A stretch of 64,000 bases of DNA from Hexactinellida sp. DTS-2022 (Eukaryota; Porifera; Hexactinellida), in the NCBI GenBank assembly GCA_028753945.1, contig JAPNXP010000001.1, forward strand, positions 6,686,501-6,750,500, given 5' to 3'. Both the position numbers and the translations under genes were made by a program. Under the pieces are notes generated by a model. That model was not told the origin of the DNA. It made no database searches and worked only from the letters and a program-made list of their open reading frames with translations. Of this stretch, positions 1 through 11,296 are shown one piece after another. Numbering within the stretch: position 1 is the stretch's first letter; every line of letters starts with the position of its first letter.

Positions 1-5
1 TTAAA

Positions 6-2758
6 TTATTTAACTGGTACACCTATGAAAGTAGTTTACGATTAGTATTTAATCCCAGCCGAGAAGTGACATTTAATCCCAAATAATTGCTACATAATTA
101 TTTAGCAGAGTATTACCTGTAGACTGGTGCAGCGGTAAGTCCGAGGCGTGGCTGTCCCTCTGTGTCTGCACCCACTCCATCTCCACGCCCCCGGCAGTGC
201 TGCTGCTGACCCTGCTGAGTCTGCTTATCTTGGGGTAGATGTGAGAGCTCCGCTGCACTATGTTTAACTGGTAGGAGCTGTTTCTCCTAGATCTATTTCT
301 GCAGCACATGCAGCAACATACTAGGGACCCGCAGCAGCATATGAGCACATCGCACACACACAGTAGGAGAAGGACTGCTATCGTTATGCTATCTGGAGAG
401 AGTATTATTCATACATGACCCTTGATATGATCGGCCTAGCCGCCTAGTGCTCGTGAACAATGTGTGTCATCATTGTGCGATCAACTATTCTTATTTACTT
501 AAAAAATCTCAAAAAAATAATTTTCTAAGATACTTAGTTTGGTTGCATATACATTACATAAGAACTAATCCAGTCTTAATCTCTCTAAAATAATCCAGTT
601 CCTAATATCCCTTGTCCTTGTCATACAGTACTATAAACTCCGGGATTCTGTTATGCAAAAATTTCCCCCCTTGAACATCGTTCCTCCTATACATGCATGG
701 TTTCTCATCGTGACCTCCGATTCGGTCATTCAAATGAAATCCAAATACGGTCACAGAGGTGTCCAATTTAAAAAAAATCTGTTCCGATTTGTGAATTCGT
801 ACGGATTAGTTAAGTACAGTGCAACCTCGATTTTCCGGACCCATTGGGACCGAACGAAAATGTCCGTATAAGCTAAAGTCCGGATATTCGATGTCATTTT
901 ATATATAATAGTATAGGAGTGGGATTTGGACTAATGTCCGGATAATCGAAGAGTCCGGATAATCAAAGTCCGAATAATCGAGGTTGCACTGTAATAGGAT
1001 TTCTATAGTCCTCTATAAAATGAGACTCTGATAATCCGAACAAAACAAGTCCAAACCTTTAAAATCCAAACTAAGCTAAATACTTCTCTAAGACATTTTT
1101 TCATAATTTAATTGTAATATTCAAATTTTTATCTCCAAATTTAAATTAAAGATATTTTTGATCTGCTGTTCGGACTAGCGAGGGTGTACAATACAGTCTA
1201 CTCCGCTTAATTGGGTCACATCGGGACCAGGTCATTTTGACCCGATTAAGCGGAGAAACCGATTAACCGAAAATATTTTAAGCCAAACTGTAATTCCGTC
1301 CCATAAATCCGGTGAAATTTTGACCCTATTAAGCGGAGAAACCGATTAACCGGTGTCCCGATTAAGCGGAGTCTACTGTATTTTTATAAATAGTAATAGT
1401 GTGCAGGATTTCATACAGGGGGTTGTAGGGGGGGCATTTTCCCCCCCTACTCCTTCAAGCGCTCCCCCTAGAAAAACCACTTACACTACTAAGTTTAATT
1501 TATGCCACACTTAAGAACATACATATCAGACTATCGCACTCGACAAAATGAAATTTTTGTGGTGGCTAATTAAGCCACACCGGACTATTTCTGGTGGCTA
1601 AATAATAAACAACGGCCGGTTTAACAAACCACTGATGGCTTAACAAACTTCTGATGCCGTAAAACAGCACTAAATTAATAACAAATAACGCAACGAAAAA
1701 TATAATCTACACAAAGTCAAATAATCCACAATTATGGTGGATTTGTTAAGCCACCAAACCACCTAATTTGTCGGGCACTGATACATATCCCAGAGTGCCC
1801 CCCTTTAAAATTTACATAACTTGTATGCAAATCATGTATGAAACACTGGTGAGGTAACATTATTAAGATAAGTCAATGCATATTTACTCATAATTACCAA
1901 TTCTACAATGGATAAATTAGGAGTAAGACCAAAGGATGGTAAGTCGCTTGGCCCGACTAATGCGGTAAATTTATCAATTTGGCCCGCAGTCTCAAAAGGT
2001 TGCCAACCCCTGGTTTAGACAGTCATCCAGACATGGTATTTTTCAGACTGAACGTGACGATCACTACTTGAATGTTGCCGATAGCAAATTTAATTGGGTA
2101 GTGGTTATTCTAACAAGTTGAGAAATACAATGTTTAAACAACAGCTGCTTGTTGGTAATATTTGTTAATGTGCGGCCCTTCTAGATCGAAATACTTGAGG
2201 CTAACTAAATATTTGAACACTTAATTTGAGATGATAATGTGGCCTTTTTCAGAGTTACCACTCTCTATATCAGGATTGTCCAAACTACATTTCTCAAATA
2301 TAATTGAATAAAATTCCTTCTACAATCAATCTGCCAGTGTCTTACAGTTGATGTCGAAATCCGTAGTTTCGAATACTTGGGTAGCAATTTTGATAGTAGA
2401 TATTACTCTGCAGGCTATTAAGTAGTGGGCCAGTTTTCATTTTATTGCCTTGAAAGTGATAGACATGCTCGCTCCGAAAAATTCGATGTCACTTTGACTT
2501 TGGATCATTGACTAAACTACTGCGCTTAAATTTGAATTTGCAGAAATTGGTCCCTTCAGAACTATTTTCAAGGGGGACCAATTTTACTTAACAATTCCTT
2601 ATAATATACTTACTTAATGTTGTTGAGTCCAGTCCAGTCGCCTTTTCCAGGCTCGATATATTTCCGAATAAGTTGCCAACTGTAGAAAAGAAATAACAAG
2701 ATTAATGGAAAGTTCCAACCAATCGTATACTCTGCTTCTTACTTGTTAAGTTTGACAT
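6..2758 (-). CDS. Small Cys-rich single-pass membrane protein, 4 exons (unrecognised)
   Basis: Exons on the minus strand are 2758-2743, 2679-2614, 392-117 and 22-6. All junctions are GT-AG and the exons sum to 375 nt, an open frame of 124 codons plus TAA. Phases agree at every junction. The protein has a short N-terminal part with two N-glycosylation sequons (NLT at residues 3-5, NIS at 12-14), then a hydrophobic segment at about residues 30-52. This runs into a Cys cluster with ten Cys between residues 39 and 58, including CCC at 46-48 and 53-55, and then a basic stop-transfer (RNRSRR). The remaining 60 or so residues are polar and Ser-rich. This layout suggests an outside-N, inside-C protein with a palmitoylated juxtamembrane region. 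I do not recognise the family. The first exon is only 16 nt, so its choice rests on the start codon, a strong donor and the closing phase. Intron 2 (2221 nt) carries inserted repeats; introns 1 and 3 are 63 and 94 nt. Confidence 0.6.
817..991. mobile_element. pogo/Tigger-like MITE with TA duplication
   Basis: Ends are CAGTGCAACCTCGATT and its reverse complement, flanked by TA at 815-816 and 992-993. The inside repeats the motif GTCCGGATAATCGA. There is no transposase. The same family recurs at 6444-6595. Confidence 0.8.
1194..1378. mobile_element. pogo/Tigger-like MITE (CAGTCTACTCCGCTTAAT family)
   Basis: Terminal repeats CAGTCTACTCCGCTTAAT and ATTAAGCGGAGTCTACTG are flanked by TA on both sides. 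Related copies lie at 11131-11228 and 60467-60572, with remnants near 5404, 33320 and 58755. Confidence 0.8.
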
Positions 2759-3334
2759 TGAATAGCTTGTGAGGAAATATGACCAATGTGAAGATACAAG
2801 GAATTATTAACTTGATACGTTTCTAGCTTTCCTATTGCTGACCTGGGACTACTCAGTTCCACCAGTGTATCAGATATCAACCAATCACTAGACTGAGCAA
2901 ATGCATAATATTAGCTCTTTTTCTCACTGTATTAGTCTTGTTATTGCCTCTGCGTGAAGAGCGTTTGCTCTTTTTGTAGTGGTATCGAATGCATACATAG
3001 CATGGCTAATTATTAGTATGCTAGCGAGTATAGGGACTATTCATATGATTTCTCATTTGTCGTAATCAATTTATAATTAAGTTTATACATTGAAGTGGAG
3101 AGTTTGTTGGCTATATTATTATACTGGTTCTACCAAGGAGATTCATACTTCAGGCTCATAGAAAGACAATGTGATAGCACTGTAACAGACACTTACTTAG
3201 CTAAAAATTAATTATTATAAAGTGTGAGTAACAATCCTATCATTCAGGGCATTCGGGTACATATATACTGTAGATACAATGTAATGAAATCTCTGGCTAA
3301 TCTTTGTATCTGGCTTCATACCAGTTGGCCCTAT
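2759..3334. other. Spacer between HPF1 and the membrane-protein gene
   Basis: AT-rich spacer that must contain the HPF1 3' UTR and the short upstream region of the membrane-protein gene. No exon with both splice signals, no RNA gene and no clear polyadenylation hexamer was found. Confidence 0.4.
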
Positions 3335-4588
3335 CTACTTTTGCTGTTTTCGCATATCCATCTGCTCCTCTATGATCCTCCGATACTGCTCCCTCCCCAG
3401 CAGATCGTATCCCACAGTTAGAAGATGGAAGATGTGAGAGTTAAACAGTTTGTTACCGTTGCAAAACAAATCAATCCCCAACTCGAGTCCCATGCCGGGA
3501 TCTCCCTCGTCATTGGCGAACTGCACATAGGTGATCAGCTCCTGGAGTTTGTCGAGTTTCTCCGATCTTTTTTTACCATCGGTGGCAGTGGTGGCCTGCG
3601 AGAGGAGCGTCTTCAGCTGGGCGTTGGAGAGATTGAGCGGTCGATAGCCCAGCTCTGTCGCAGAGTCATACGGTACTACTATCCCGGCGCAATGGAATGT
3701 ATCCGCTACGACTCTCTTCTTTCTTAGCTTGAATGCAGTTGCGTTTAGGGAAATGGAATTGATTTTAGCGAACTCCTCCAGTGACTTCATTATCGGGGAT
3801 TCGTTACTCTGCAGTAGCTGCAGGACTGCCTGGAATAGGTTATCTCCTATGGGTTTTATAGTGCAGCTGTTTTTGTTGGGACAGAAAGCCATGAAGTTGG
3901 GTTGAGTCAATGGATCATCTGAATAGAATCCTATGTGCGATCCTTTTGCTGGATCGGTCAGAATAACTGTCAATAGCTCCGGTGGGTCGAAGTAATATCT
4001 GTGTTGCATGCAGTTGTACGAAATCTCAACAGGCGGAACTCCCTTGCTCACCGCCTCCAACACTTGGAAGGGTCCGACTAGCTGCATGCCCAAATCTTTC
4101 AAAGCGGAACAAGGGGAATCCTTGTTGGACTCCAGACAGAAATCCCAAAATTGCAAGCAGATCTTAGAAAGCTCTATGAAAAACCTTTTCCTAACAATAG
4201 TCTGAGCATCATCTGAGCACAACACTTTATCATACTTAATCTGAGAGGCATTATGGTTGACAGGGGCAACCTGTGTGTGTGGGGAGGGGACATTCTCTTG
4301 CTTTTCAGCACCTAACTCTTCTCGATTAGTGTTCTGAACCCCTGGTATATCCTTCGGCAATAGATCAGATTCTATGAGAGCACCTGATTCGTTGCTCTCC
4401 TCCACTCTTGCTTTCTTTGTATCAGCTGGAGGAGAAACTACCTCGCTAGACTCTCTGGGGTGCTTGAACTGCTTCTGGTGATCTGGGTTCTTTCTGTAGC
4501 AACCTGCTCCGTACTTACAAACTGGACGAGAATCTGGCTCCTCACCCCGAGTCTGCTCTGTAGCGTACTCTAACTTACTCTGTTTCAT
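3335..4588 (-). CDS. HPF1: Histone PARylation factor 1 with N-terminal PBZ finger
   Basis: This is a single-exon gene of 417 residues. HPF1 binds PARP1/PARP2 in the nucleus and completes their active site, so that ADP-ribose is attached to serine, mainly on histones, after DNA damage. The N-terminus carries a poly(ADP-ribose)-binding zinc finger (PBZ) with ligands C24, C30, H37 and H43 and the usual CxYGxxC...H...H form. A PBZ is known in some invertebrate HPF1 proteins and is absent from the vertebrate form. A low-complexity acidic linker follows to about residue 110, then the HPF1 fold. The catalytic acidic pair of the family lies in FANDEGDPGMGLELG: D360 and E361 match human D283 and E284, so the protein should be active. 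The ATG at 4588 places the PBZ just inside the N-terminus. The next gene downstream, also on the minus strand, starts 577 bp away. Confidence 0.95.
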   Translation of the reverse strand: MKQSKLEYATEQTRGEEPDSRPVCKYGAGCYRKNPDHQKQFKHPRESSEVVSPPADTKKARVEESNESGALIESDLLPKDIPGVQNTNREELGAEKQENVPSPHTQVAPVNHNASQIKYDKVLCSDDAQTIVRKRFFIELSKICLQFWDFCLESNKDSPCSALKDLGMQLVGPFQVLEAVSKGVPPVEISYNCMQHRYYFDPPELLTVILTDPAKGSHIGFYSDDPLTQPNFMAFCPNKNSCTIKPIGDNLFQAVLQLLQSNESPIMKSLEEFAKINSISLNATAFKLRKKRVVADTFHCAGIVVPYDSATELGYRPLNLSNAQLKTLLSQATTATDGKKRSEKLDKLQELITYVQFANDEGDPGMGLELGIDLFCNGNKLFNSHIFHLLTVGYDLLGREQYRRIIEEQMDMRKQQK

Positions 4589-5061
4589 ACCAATGTAAGA
4601 AGTAGCTAGTACCTGCTAAATACATACAGTCAGCTCTGCTTATTGTGAACAAGATTTCGTCTGCATAATATGAAGTTTTTTCTGTGCTTCTTCTAGTAAA
4701 ACTTATAGTAGGGTCCTACTATAGTTTTATACTATAAGTGCACAGTAGTGAATTTACCTCTGTCGGACTTCTGGCCGGCCGGCCGGCCGTACGCGATGGC
4801 CTGACTAGACCATTGGGAATTGAGATTTCAAATTTTGATAGAAGATAGAGAATTTCCTGGAGATGTGCACCTCTATATACGATTACTCAATTTCGTTTTC
4901 GTTCGTCAGTTAAATCGAAATTTGTGTTCTGGTCCAGTGACTCTTTAATAATTCGAATTATCAATTGAAATTATAGAGGTTGTATTCTCCTAAGGATGTT
5001 CTTTCTATTTATCATTAAAATGAATAGGTCGCTAACCAACTCTAGGTTTATTAACGATTAC

Positions 5062-5337
5062 CGTATATAGTAACTATATACTCTAATAGTAGCCCCTATT
5101 CGAATAATCGCCTACCTCCAATAATAGCCTCCCCAATTAGCAAATACAAATATACTACCGGACCGGTACCCTGAGTAAATTTATTTATATAATATTAGTC
5201 ACAATACGATTATCAACCGACTATACTAAATAAATTGTATCAAGATGTGATATTCTCGAAAAGTCACAAAATTATTGGTCAGAAAATGGCCTAAAAAACA
5301 ATAATCGCCTAGGCTACTATTCGAATAAATACGGTAT
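5062..5337. mobile_element. TA-type MITE inserted in left arm of foldback 1
   Basis: This begins TACCGTATATAGTAAC and ends near AATAAATACGGTA, with internal AATAATCGCC motifs. It interrupts the left arm, and the right arm is continuous at the same point. Related ends occur at 57075 and 57830. Confidence 0.6.
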
Positions 5338-5404
5338 TTACATAAATCAGCCATCTTCTCCATATTGTAATTACTCTATAGTATACTGAATACTATAGAA
5401 CATA

Positions 5405-5750
5405 CAGTCAACTCCGCTTAATGTTGTTATACGGTAGAATAATATTAAAATCATTCGAACTATTTCCTATTTATGTAAAGTCGAACTATTTCCTAATTAT
5501 GTAATTCGAACTAATTCCTATTTATGTAAAGTCGAAATATATCTCTATATATCAAAGTCGAACTACGTGGTATTTCCTATTTATGTAAAGTCGAACTATT
5601 TCTCTATATATCAAAGTCGAACTATTTCCCATTTCAGACAGTCGAACCATTTCCGAAATGGTTTACTTCATTCGAACTATTTCCGATTTAGAAAATTCGA
5701 ACAATTTCCTCCTTTTATTCGATCAATTTCCTACATAACGCTGTTAACAG
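5405..5750 (+). repeat. Tandem array of TCGAACTATTTCC units
   Basis: Degenerate units of about 25-30 bp containing TCGAACTATTTCC and TATTTATGTAAAG fill the loop of foldback element 1. The frame at 5567-5782 is a by-product of the repeat. Confidence 0.7.
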
Positions 5751-6443
5751 CTTGGCTGTTTCCATCCCTGATTCCCTGTTAATAATTAATCTTTGAATTG
5801 TAAAGATTTCAAATCATTAATTAATAAGTAAGATTAACTATTACAAATAGAAATTGGATAAGTGAAGTACGTGTATTTACTTTACTATTTTTGAATAATA
5901 GAATTGAAATCATCATCATCAACTGAAAAATTTTCCAATTGTTTTCCTCATCGCACTTGTTATGAAACACAATTAACTTACAACCAATCAAATAACTGTC
6001 ATTATCTAACAGTATAGGCAGGCTTACATAATATGTTCTATTAGTATCAGTAGAGTTATTACAATATGGAGAAGATGGCTGATTTACGTAAAAACTGTTA
6101 ATATAACGGAGAATTGATTAGCGACCTATTCATTTTAATTGATATATGGAAATAACATCCTTAGGAGAATACAACCTCTATATTTTCAATTGCTAATTCA
6201 AATAATTAAAGAGTCACTATACCAGAACACAAATTTCGATATAACTGACGAACAAAAAACAAAATTGAGAATTCAGGCTTCGAGGTGATCATCACCAGGA
6301 AATTCTCTATCCACTGTCTAAATTTCAATCCCCAATGGTTTAGTCAGGCCATCGCGTACGGCCGGACGGACGGACGGGACTCTATCAGAACGATTTCAAT
6401 ACTACTGTGCACTTATAGTATAAACTATAGTAGGACCCTACTA

Positions 6444-6595
6444 CAGTACAACCTCGATTATCCGTACTTTGATTATCCGGACACATTATATTGTCCCAAC
6501 TCTATGTTGGTCCCATCATAGCATATACAGTGCACCTCGATTATCCGGACAGATTTGAGTGGTCCCAAGAAGTCCGGATAATCGAGGTTGCACTG
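6444..6595. mobile_element. pogo/Tigger-like MITE inside right arm of foldback 1
   Basis: Ends CAGTACAACCTCGATTATCC and GGATAATCGAGGTTGCACTG are flanked by TA at 6442-6443 and 6596-6597. A third copy of the end motif lies at about 6530, so this may be a tandem or composite copy. Confidence 0.75.
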
Positions 6596-6627
6596 TATAA
6601 CGTTTTTACTAGAAGAAGCACACTATA

Positions 6628-6751
6628 AATCCAAAATTGCAGCTGTGCCGACGCATTTCCCTTTGGTGGCACTATCTTTTGGTGGCTACCGGTTGGGTAA
6701 TTGATAGTGCCTCCAAGGAAATTCTGTCGGCACAGCTGCAATTTTGGATTT
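6628..6751. mobile_element. Short hairpin MITE
   Basis: The two arms, 6628-6654 and about 6724-6751, are almost perfect inverted copies (CAAAATTGCAGCTGTGCCGA and its complement). The loop holds a smaller inverted repeat around TTTGGTGGC. It abuts the right end of foldback 1. Confidence 0.7.
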
Positions 6752-7257
6752 TTTTCGCCATGTCATCATAAGAATGAAGGTGTTAAATTATTTCAGAAGG
6801 AAACGACCCTTAGTTAGTTGGAAGTTTCGTTTTAGCTCACTTCATTTCAGAGATATTCAAGTTTCAGTAGAATATAATAAGTGATGAGTCAGCATTTTAT
6901 GTGCGTGCTGGGTGTTCACCCAACATCAACCAACCCATTCGAAATATATTATTAACAAAATTGTAAAAACACATTTTTTTGACGATGTCATCATCACCTC
7001 AAGGTGTCAATCGACTCAATACCCACTTGTATAGGTGGTACGTGGCATAAGGACCAATTTCTAAATTGAAAGTTTGTTTCTATCTTATATAATTTCTAAG
7101 ATTAATGAAATTTAGCTAATTTGTATAAATATTTAATAAATTTATTACTAATTTAACACCATTATTATATGTACAGCAAAATAAATTTAAGTTCAATTAT
7201 TTTCAATAATTATTTATTAATCTAAATTGAATTTCAATATAATATTTGAACAAATAA

Positions 7258-7405
7258 CTTATATAGAGCTCAGCTCTAGTAGAGTTCAGTTTTTCAGTAT
7301 GTGTATTCAGGCACTGAGAAAGGTCAGTTTTCCCAGAGTTTGAAATTGACCTTTAGAAAGTAAGCCTGGGCTTTAGTATGGGAAAAAATCTGAACTCTAT
7401 ATAAG
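7258..7405. mobile_element. MITE, CTTATATAGAGC family, copy 1
   Basis: It shares over 100 bp with the copy at 42499-42663, including the stretch AAGTAAGCCTGGGCTTT. The second copy has complete ends and this one lacks part of its right terminal repeat. Confidence 0.7.
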
Positions 7406-7749
7406 GATTCTCATATTTGAATTCAGCGCACTCGCTAACCCCAATAATCTATTTGAAACCGTCTCTATAAGTTAATTAAACACAGAAAGAATTAAATATG
7501 TCAGTGTATCCATTGTGCACGAATATTCTCGCAGAAGTGAATATATAATCACATAATCTGTAGTTGTTATGGAATATATTATCTTAGTTTTCAATTTGAG
7601 AATTGAATCCTACCCGATATTAGTGTTAGTAAACAAAGGTGTTCTGTTCTTTGGATGGGATACGTAAGAAAAATATACCAAGGCAGTCATTTCAATACTG
7701 GGCCACTATACTATAGTATAGTCGGCACAGTAAAAACCGGACTGTATAC

Positions 7750-7841
7750 CGTAGGCGCCGATGTTGGGGATCTGGGGGGTCCGGACCCCCCAGGTCGGAA
7801 GGCCAGGAAATGCCTCACTCCTACAAAGATCGGCGCCTATG
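7750..7841. mobile_element. hAT-type MITE, TSD CTGTATAC
   Basis: GC-rich 92-bp insert with ends CGTAGGCGCCGA and TCGGCGCCTATG. It is flanked by an exact 8-bp duplication CTGTATAC at 7742-7749 and 7842-7849. Confidence 0.85.
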
Positions 7842-8056
7842 CTGTATACAACTCAAGATAAATATTGCCAGCCCCGGGCCTGGCTACGCCACTGTGTCTA
7901 ATGGGACACGCCGACACGACACCGACACGTAGTTGCAGATCTTTATGGGTATCCAATATCACCAAATAAAGTTAGTTTGTTCTTATCCATTGTCTATATC
8001 TAAAACACTTATACTACATAGTGTGTAGTATAGTATGTATGTACTGTTGCATGGAT

Positions 8057-9112
8057 TGCCAGTCAACTCGTACCTATTTCAACTCATACCATACATCAAC
8101 TCGTCCCAGTCAACTCGTACCTAATCAACTCGTCCCAAATATCAACTCGTACCTAATCAACTCGTCCCAAATACCAACTTTTATTTGTACTATGTCAATG
8201 CTCAATAGGGGCTTGACTAGTTAACCAAATTTAGGGGATGGTTAAAAACTTGGATATATAAGAGGAGTAAATTAATATCAAGCCATAGTGTTCTATACAT
8301 ATAGAATGCAATGATCAAGCCTTCCTTTTTATATAAATTTAAGTTTACCTCTCAAAATCTTTAGAACAATGAATAATTTGTGGGAAACAACACCATTCGG
8401 TTAATCGATGAAATTTTATGATACTTGAGATTAAAATGGAGCTTCCCTAATTCACGGAACCGAACGGACAAGTTTTCGAGAAGAAATTTCAAATTTGTTG
8501 CTTCTTGCATTGCACATTTGGCCTTATAAATCACGGAATATTGTATCATAACGGTTTTCAAGCATTTGTTATGACATTTCACGTCGATGGTAAAACACTA
8601 AAAGAAATTTAGTTTGGGTTCAGAAGAAAATATATTTATAACTACCATAAAGTTTTGACCGTGTATCATTTGTAAAAACGTCGTATACATTAGATTAGAT
8701 ATACTCCCGGAAAGCTAAAGGTCATTAAGGATTAATTAAACAGATGTGCTCAACTACTCATCTTGCTAGATATCATAATATATGATAAAAATGTTATTGT
8801 TTATCATCATTATATAAAAACGATCTCATTATTTAATATTAATATCAAGTTATTAATTAATCAAATTGGGAATAAGTTGATGAACACGGTTCTTATAGAA
8901 TAGGTACGCGTAAGAGTTGTCCGAAATAACAGGCACGAGTTGACCAAAAAAATTGGTACGAGTTGCCCGAAATAAGAGGTACGAGACTACGAGTTGACCA
9001 AAAATAAAGACCATTAGTGCCTAAAATAGGCACGAGTTGACTAAAAATACTAGGGACGAGTTGACTAAAAAAATAGGTACGAGTTGAAATAGGTACGAGT
9101 TGACTGGATCCC
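8057..9112. mobile_element. Foldback element 2 with 11-bp flanking duplication
   Basis: Both ends consist of CAACTCGTACC-type repeats in opposite orientation, at 8057-8185 and 8890-9112, around an AT-rich centre. The element is bracketed by the direct repeat GTTGCATGGAT at 8046-8056 and 9113-9123. Long terminal repeats with a 9-11 bp duplication fit Mutator-like or foldback transposition. No transposase frame is visible. Confidence 0.8.
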
Positions 9113-9123
9113 GTTGCATGGAT

Positions 9124-10373
9124 ATAACCATAGGCGTCGGAAATGGGCCCGCTACATTCACGGCCGGGTAGGCCGGGTAGCCCCTTTGGGCCACCCGGCA
9201 TAGTGGGGGGGGTGGGGGGGGGGGAATTTCATCCAAGACAGTATGTGCTGAGACGTTTGTGTACGAGACTAGTGCGACAGTTGTGTACGATTTACTGCGA
9301 CATTTGTGATTTATATACAGTGAATTTGTGTACAGGATTGGCGGACTTCGTCCCATTAACATTTCGTCCCCAGACATTTCGTTCCCTGGACTTATTGTCA
9401 CAGCACATTTGTCCCCCGCACAAAATTCGCAAGGTTAATTCATTCTTTTCACATTTCTGGGTTAATTTCATAACATTAGTATTGAATTAAAATAACAGTT
9501 AGTACTACAACACCTAGCCAATTTTAAGCAGATCATAATAAATATGTTTTCAGAACAAATTGGTTTCGTTCTATACATACATATCAAATTGTGTGATTTG
9601 ATTCCATAATAGTATAAATATAGAACTAAACATGGACTGCACTATATCTCGAAGATGGGGAATTTGCATAGAAAACGAAAATGTTAGTAAGTCTAGCTTT
9701 TGTGCGGAGCATGAAGTCATTGACTGCTTCATAATATTGATGAGAGATGTTCCGGAATCGGGTAGAGAGATAATAAAATGAAATTTAGATTGACTATGCG
9801 TACAACCTGCGTGCTGATGATAGTGTATCAACTTATATGATACCGTAAGAATTCGCCATAAGCTAAGTTAATTTATTATTAATATTACTGCTTTTTGAGG
9901 AGGGAAGTGTCGCGTACTTCCCTCCTCGCGTAGTACCTAACAGGCTAACACTAACTAACAAAGGTTGCGAAACGACCGATACCGAAGGGCTCGTAACATT
10001 AATTATTTATATTATAATTTTGAAATAAAAAAGATATGTAATCAGAATACTACTACTTCTTTACCAACCTTATATAACATTTGGAAGCTAGCTTCTATAT
10101 TCATTTTAATTTTAATAAATTTGTAGAGCAATAGAATGTGTTAGATAAAGAATATTCATGGTTGGGGGGGGACAATATTTAATGATAGCATCCGTAAAAT
10201 TTCCGCCCTGCCACTTTGTACAAATATCCATGGTGAGGGTATTTTTTCATGGGGGTAATTTTTTATGCAACATATATAAGCCAGTGGTTCCCAAACTGGG
10301 ATCCAGAAGATCACATTATTTGTATTACGGTCCACAGAATGTCCAATATTTGCTTTAGTGGCACAATTGTTCA
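9124..10373. other. Gene-free spacer with degenerate repeats
   Basis: This holds a GC-rich patch (9128-9230) with a long G run, and near 9895-9990 a relic of the repeat ending CGAAGGGCTCGT. A GTGGTTCCCAAAC motif at 10281 looks like an isolated hAT end. No gene is supported. Confidence 0.5.
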
Positions 10374-10579
10374 GCGGCCGTATTCACTAAGAACTTAAGA
10401 TCGATCTTAGTGCTTAAGTCTTAAGTTCGATCTTAAGTCGTATTCACTAAGATTTAAGTTCGACCTTAAGTACGAACTTTAATTCTTAGTGAATAGCTCT
10501 AAGTTCGGTCTTAAGATCGATCTTAAGACTTAAGACTTAAGATCGATCTTAGTACTTAAGTTCTTAGTGTATCGGCCGC
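10374..10579. mobile_element. Palindromic MITE (GCGGCCGTATTCACTAAG)
   Basis: Ends GCGGCCGTATTCACTAAGAA and TTCTTAGTGTATCGGCCGC are near-perfect complements. The interior is almost all short CTTAAG and GATCGATC palindromes. The end sequence resembles the GGGGCCTTATTCACTAA family at 37362 and 63531. Confidence 0.75.
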
Positions 10580-11130
10580 AGCTGGTTTTGTTTGTTTGTT
10601 TTTTGTTCGTAAGTAATTAACTATAAACTTACTTTCAACTTTATAGACGGATTTTTATTAGTCCAATTTTCAATATTGTTAAATCGTATAGTAATATAGT
10701 TTAGTCTCAAATCAATTGGAAATTTGCATTATCCCGCGTCCTTATACTATAGGCATGATAATTGATGTTGCACTACGAATTAAGAGATTTAAACTATATT
10801 AGGAGATTGAGCCGCTTTTAGATGATGATTAAATTCGGTTCATGATATATTCTAATCAGACTTATTATAGTAACTACTAGTTACTAGTAACTACTAGTTA
10901 ACTTACTAGTAACTTTAACTACAGTTCTAAAAAAATTGAGGACAAACCACACAATTCGAATTCAAGACAACTGGTTGTTTGAACTGTATCAACTCTTTAA
11001 TTAAGTATAATTTTTTAACAAACTTAATTTATGCACATTTTTCTTGAAATTTCAGGCAATTTAGTGACGATTAGACCAAAAATTTATAAAATGTGATAAA
11101 AAGCTTATACTACTTGCCTACTTCTACATA
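10580..11130. other. AT-rich spacer, no feature seen
   Basis: Low-complexity AT-rich DNA with short repeats such as ACTAGTTACTAGTAACTACT near 10875. No frame, splice-bounded exon or element end was recognised. Confidence 0.4.
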
Positions 11131-11228
11131 CAGTCGACTCCGCTTAATAGAGTCACCTCCTGTGAAATTTTGACCCGATTAAGCAGTGAAATCTATTATC
11201 CGGTGGCTCTATTAAACGGAGTCAACTG
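11131..11228. mobile_element. pogo/Tigger-like MITE (CAGTCGACTCCGCTTAAT family)
   Basis: A 98-bp element with inverted ends CAGTCGACTCCGCTTAATAG and AACGGAGTCAACTG, flanked by TA. Confidence 0.8.
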
Positions 11229-11296
11229 TATACGTACGTTAAGTATAGTAAAGAAAAAAAACATTAAAGCATGGTATCTTTACCTTGTATTACCAG

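Larger units (their letters stand above)
393..2613 (-). other. Long intron 2 of the membrane-protein gene
   Basis: This intron is about 30 times longer than its 63-94 nt neighbours. It holds two TA-flanked MITEs (817-991 and 1194-1378). The rest, including 1380-2600, is AT-rich with no exon-like frame that I could support. Confidence 0.6.
4683..6622. mobile_element. Foldback element 1 (long inverted arms, tandem-repeat core)
   Basis: The left arm runs from about 4683 to 5060 and 5337 to 5400. The right arm runs from about 6000 to 6443 and 6597 to 6622. The arms are recognisable reverse complements over several hundred bases, for example GGTCCTACTATAG at 4712 and its complement near 6430, and the GGCCGTACGCGATGG blocks near 4785 and 6360. 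The core (5405-5750) is a degenerate tandem array of TCGAACTATTTCC units. Each arm is interrupted by a separate TA-type MITE, which the other arm lacks. No transposase is present, and no convincing target duplication was seen. Confidence 0.75.

Noticed and set aside
8040-9120. CRISPR-like array of regular repeats
   Set aside because: Repeats are degenerate, lack unique spacers and lie in opposite orientation at the two ends of a foldback element in an animal genome.
9021-9490. Overlapping frames of 100-126 residues on both strands
   Set aside because: They arise from the CGAGTTG repeats and a GC-rich patch. No family resemblance and no splice context.
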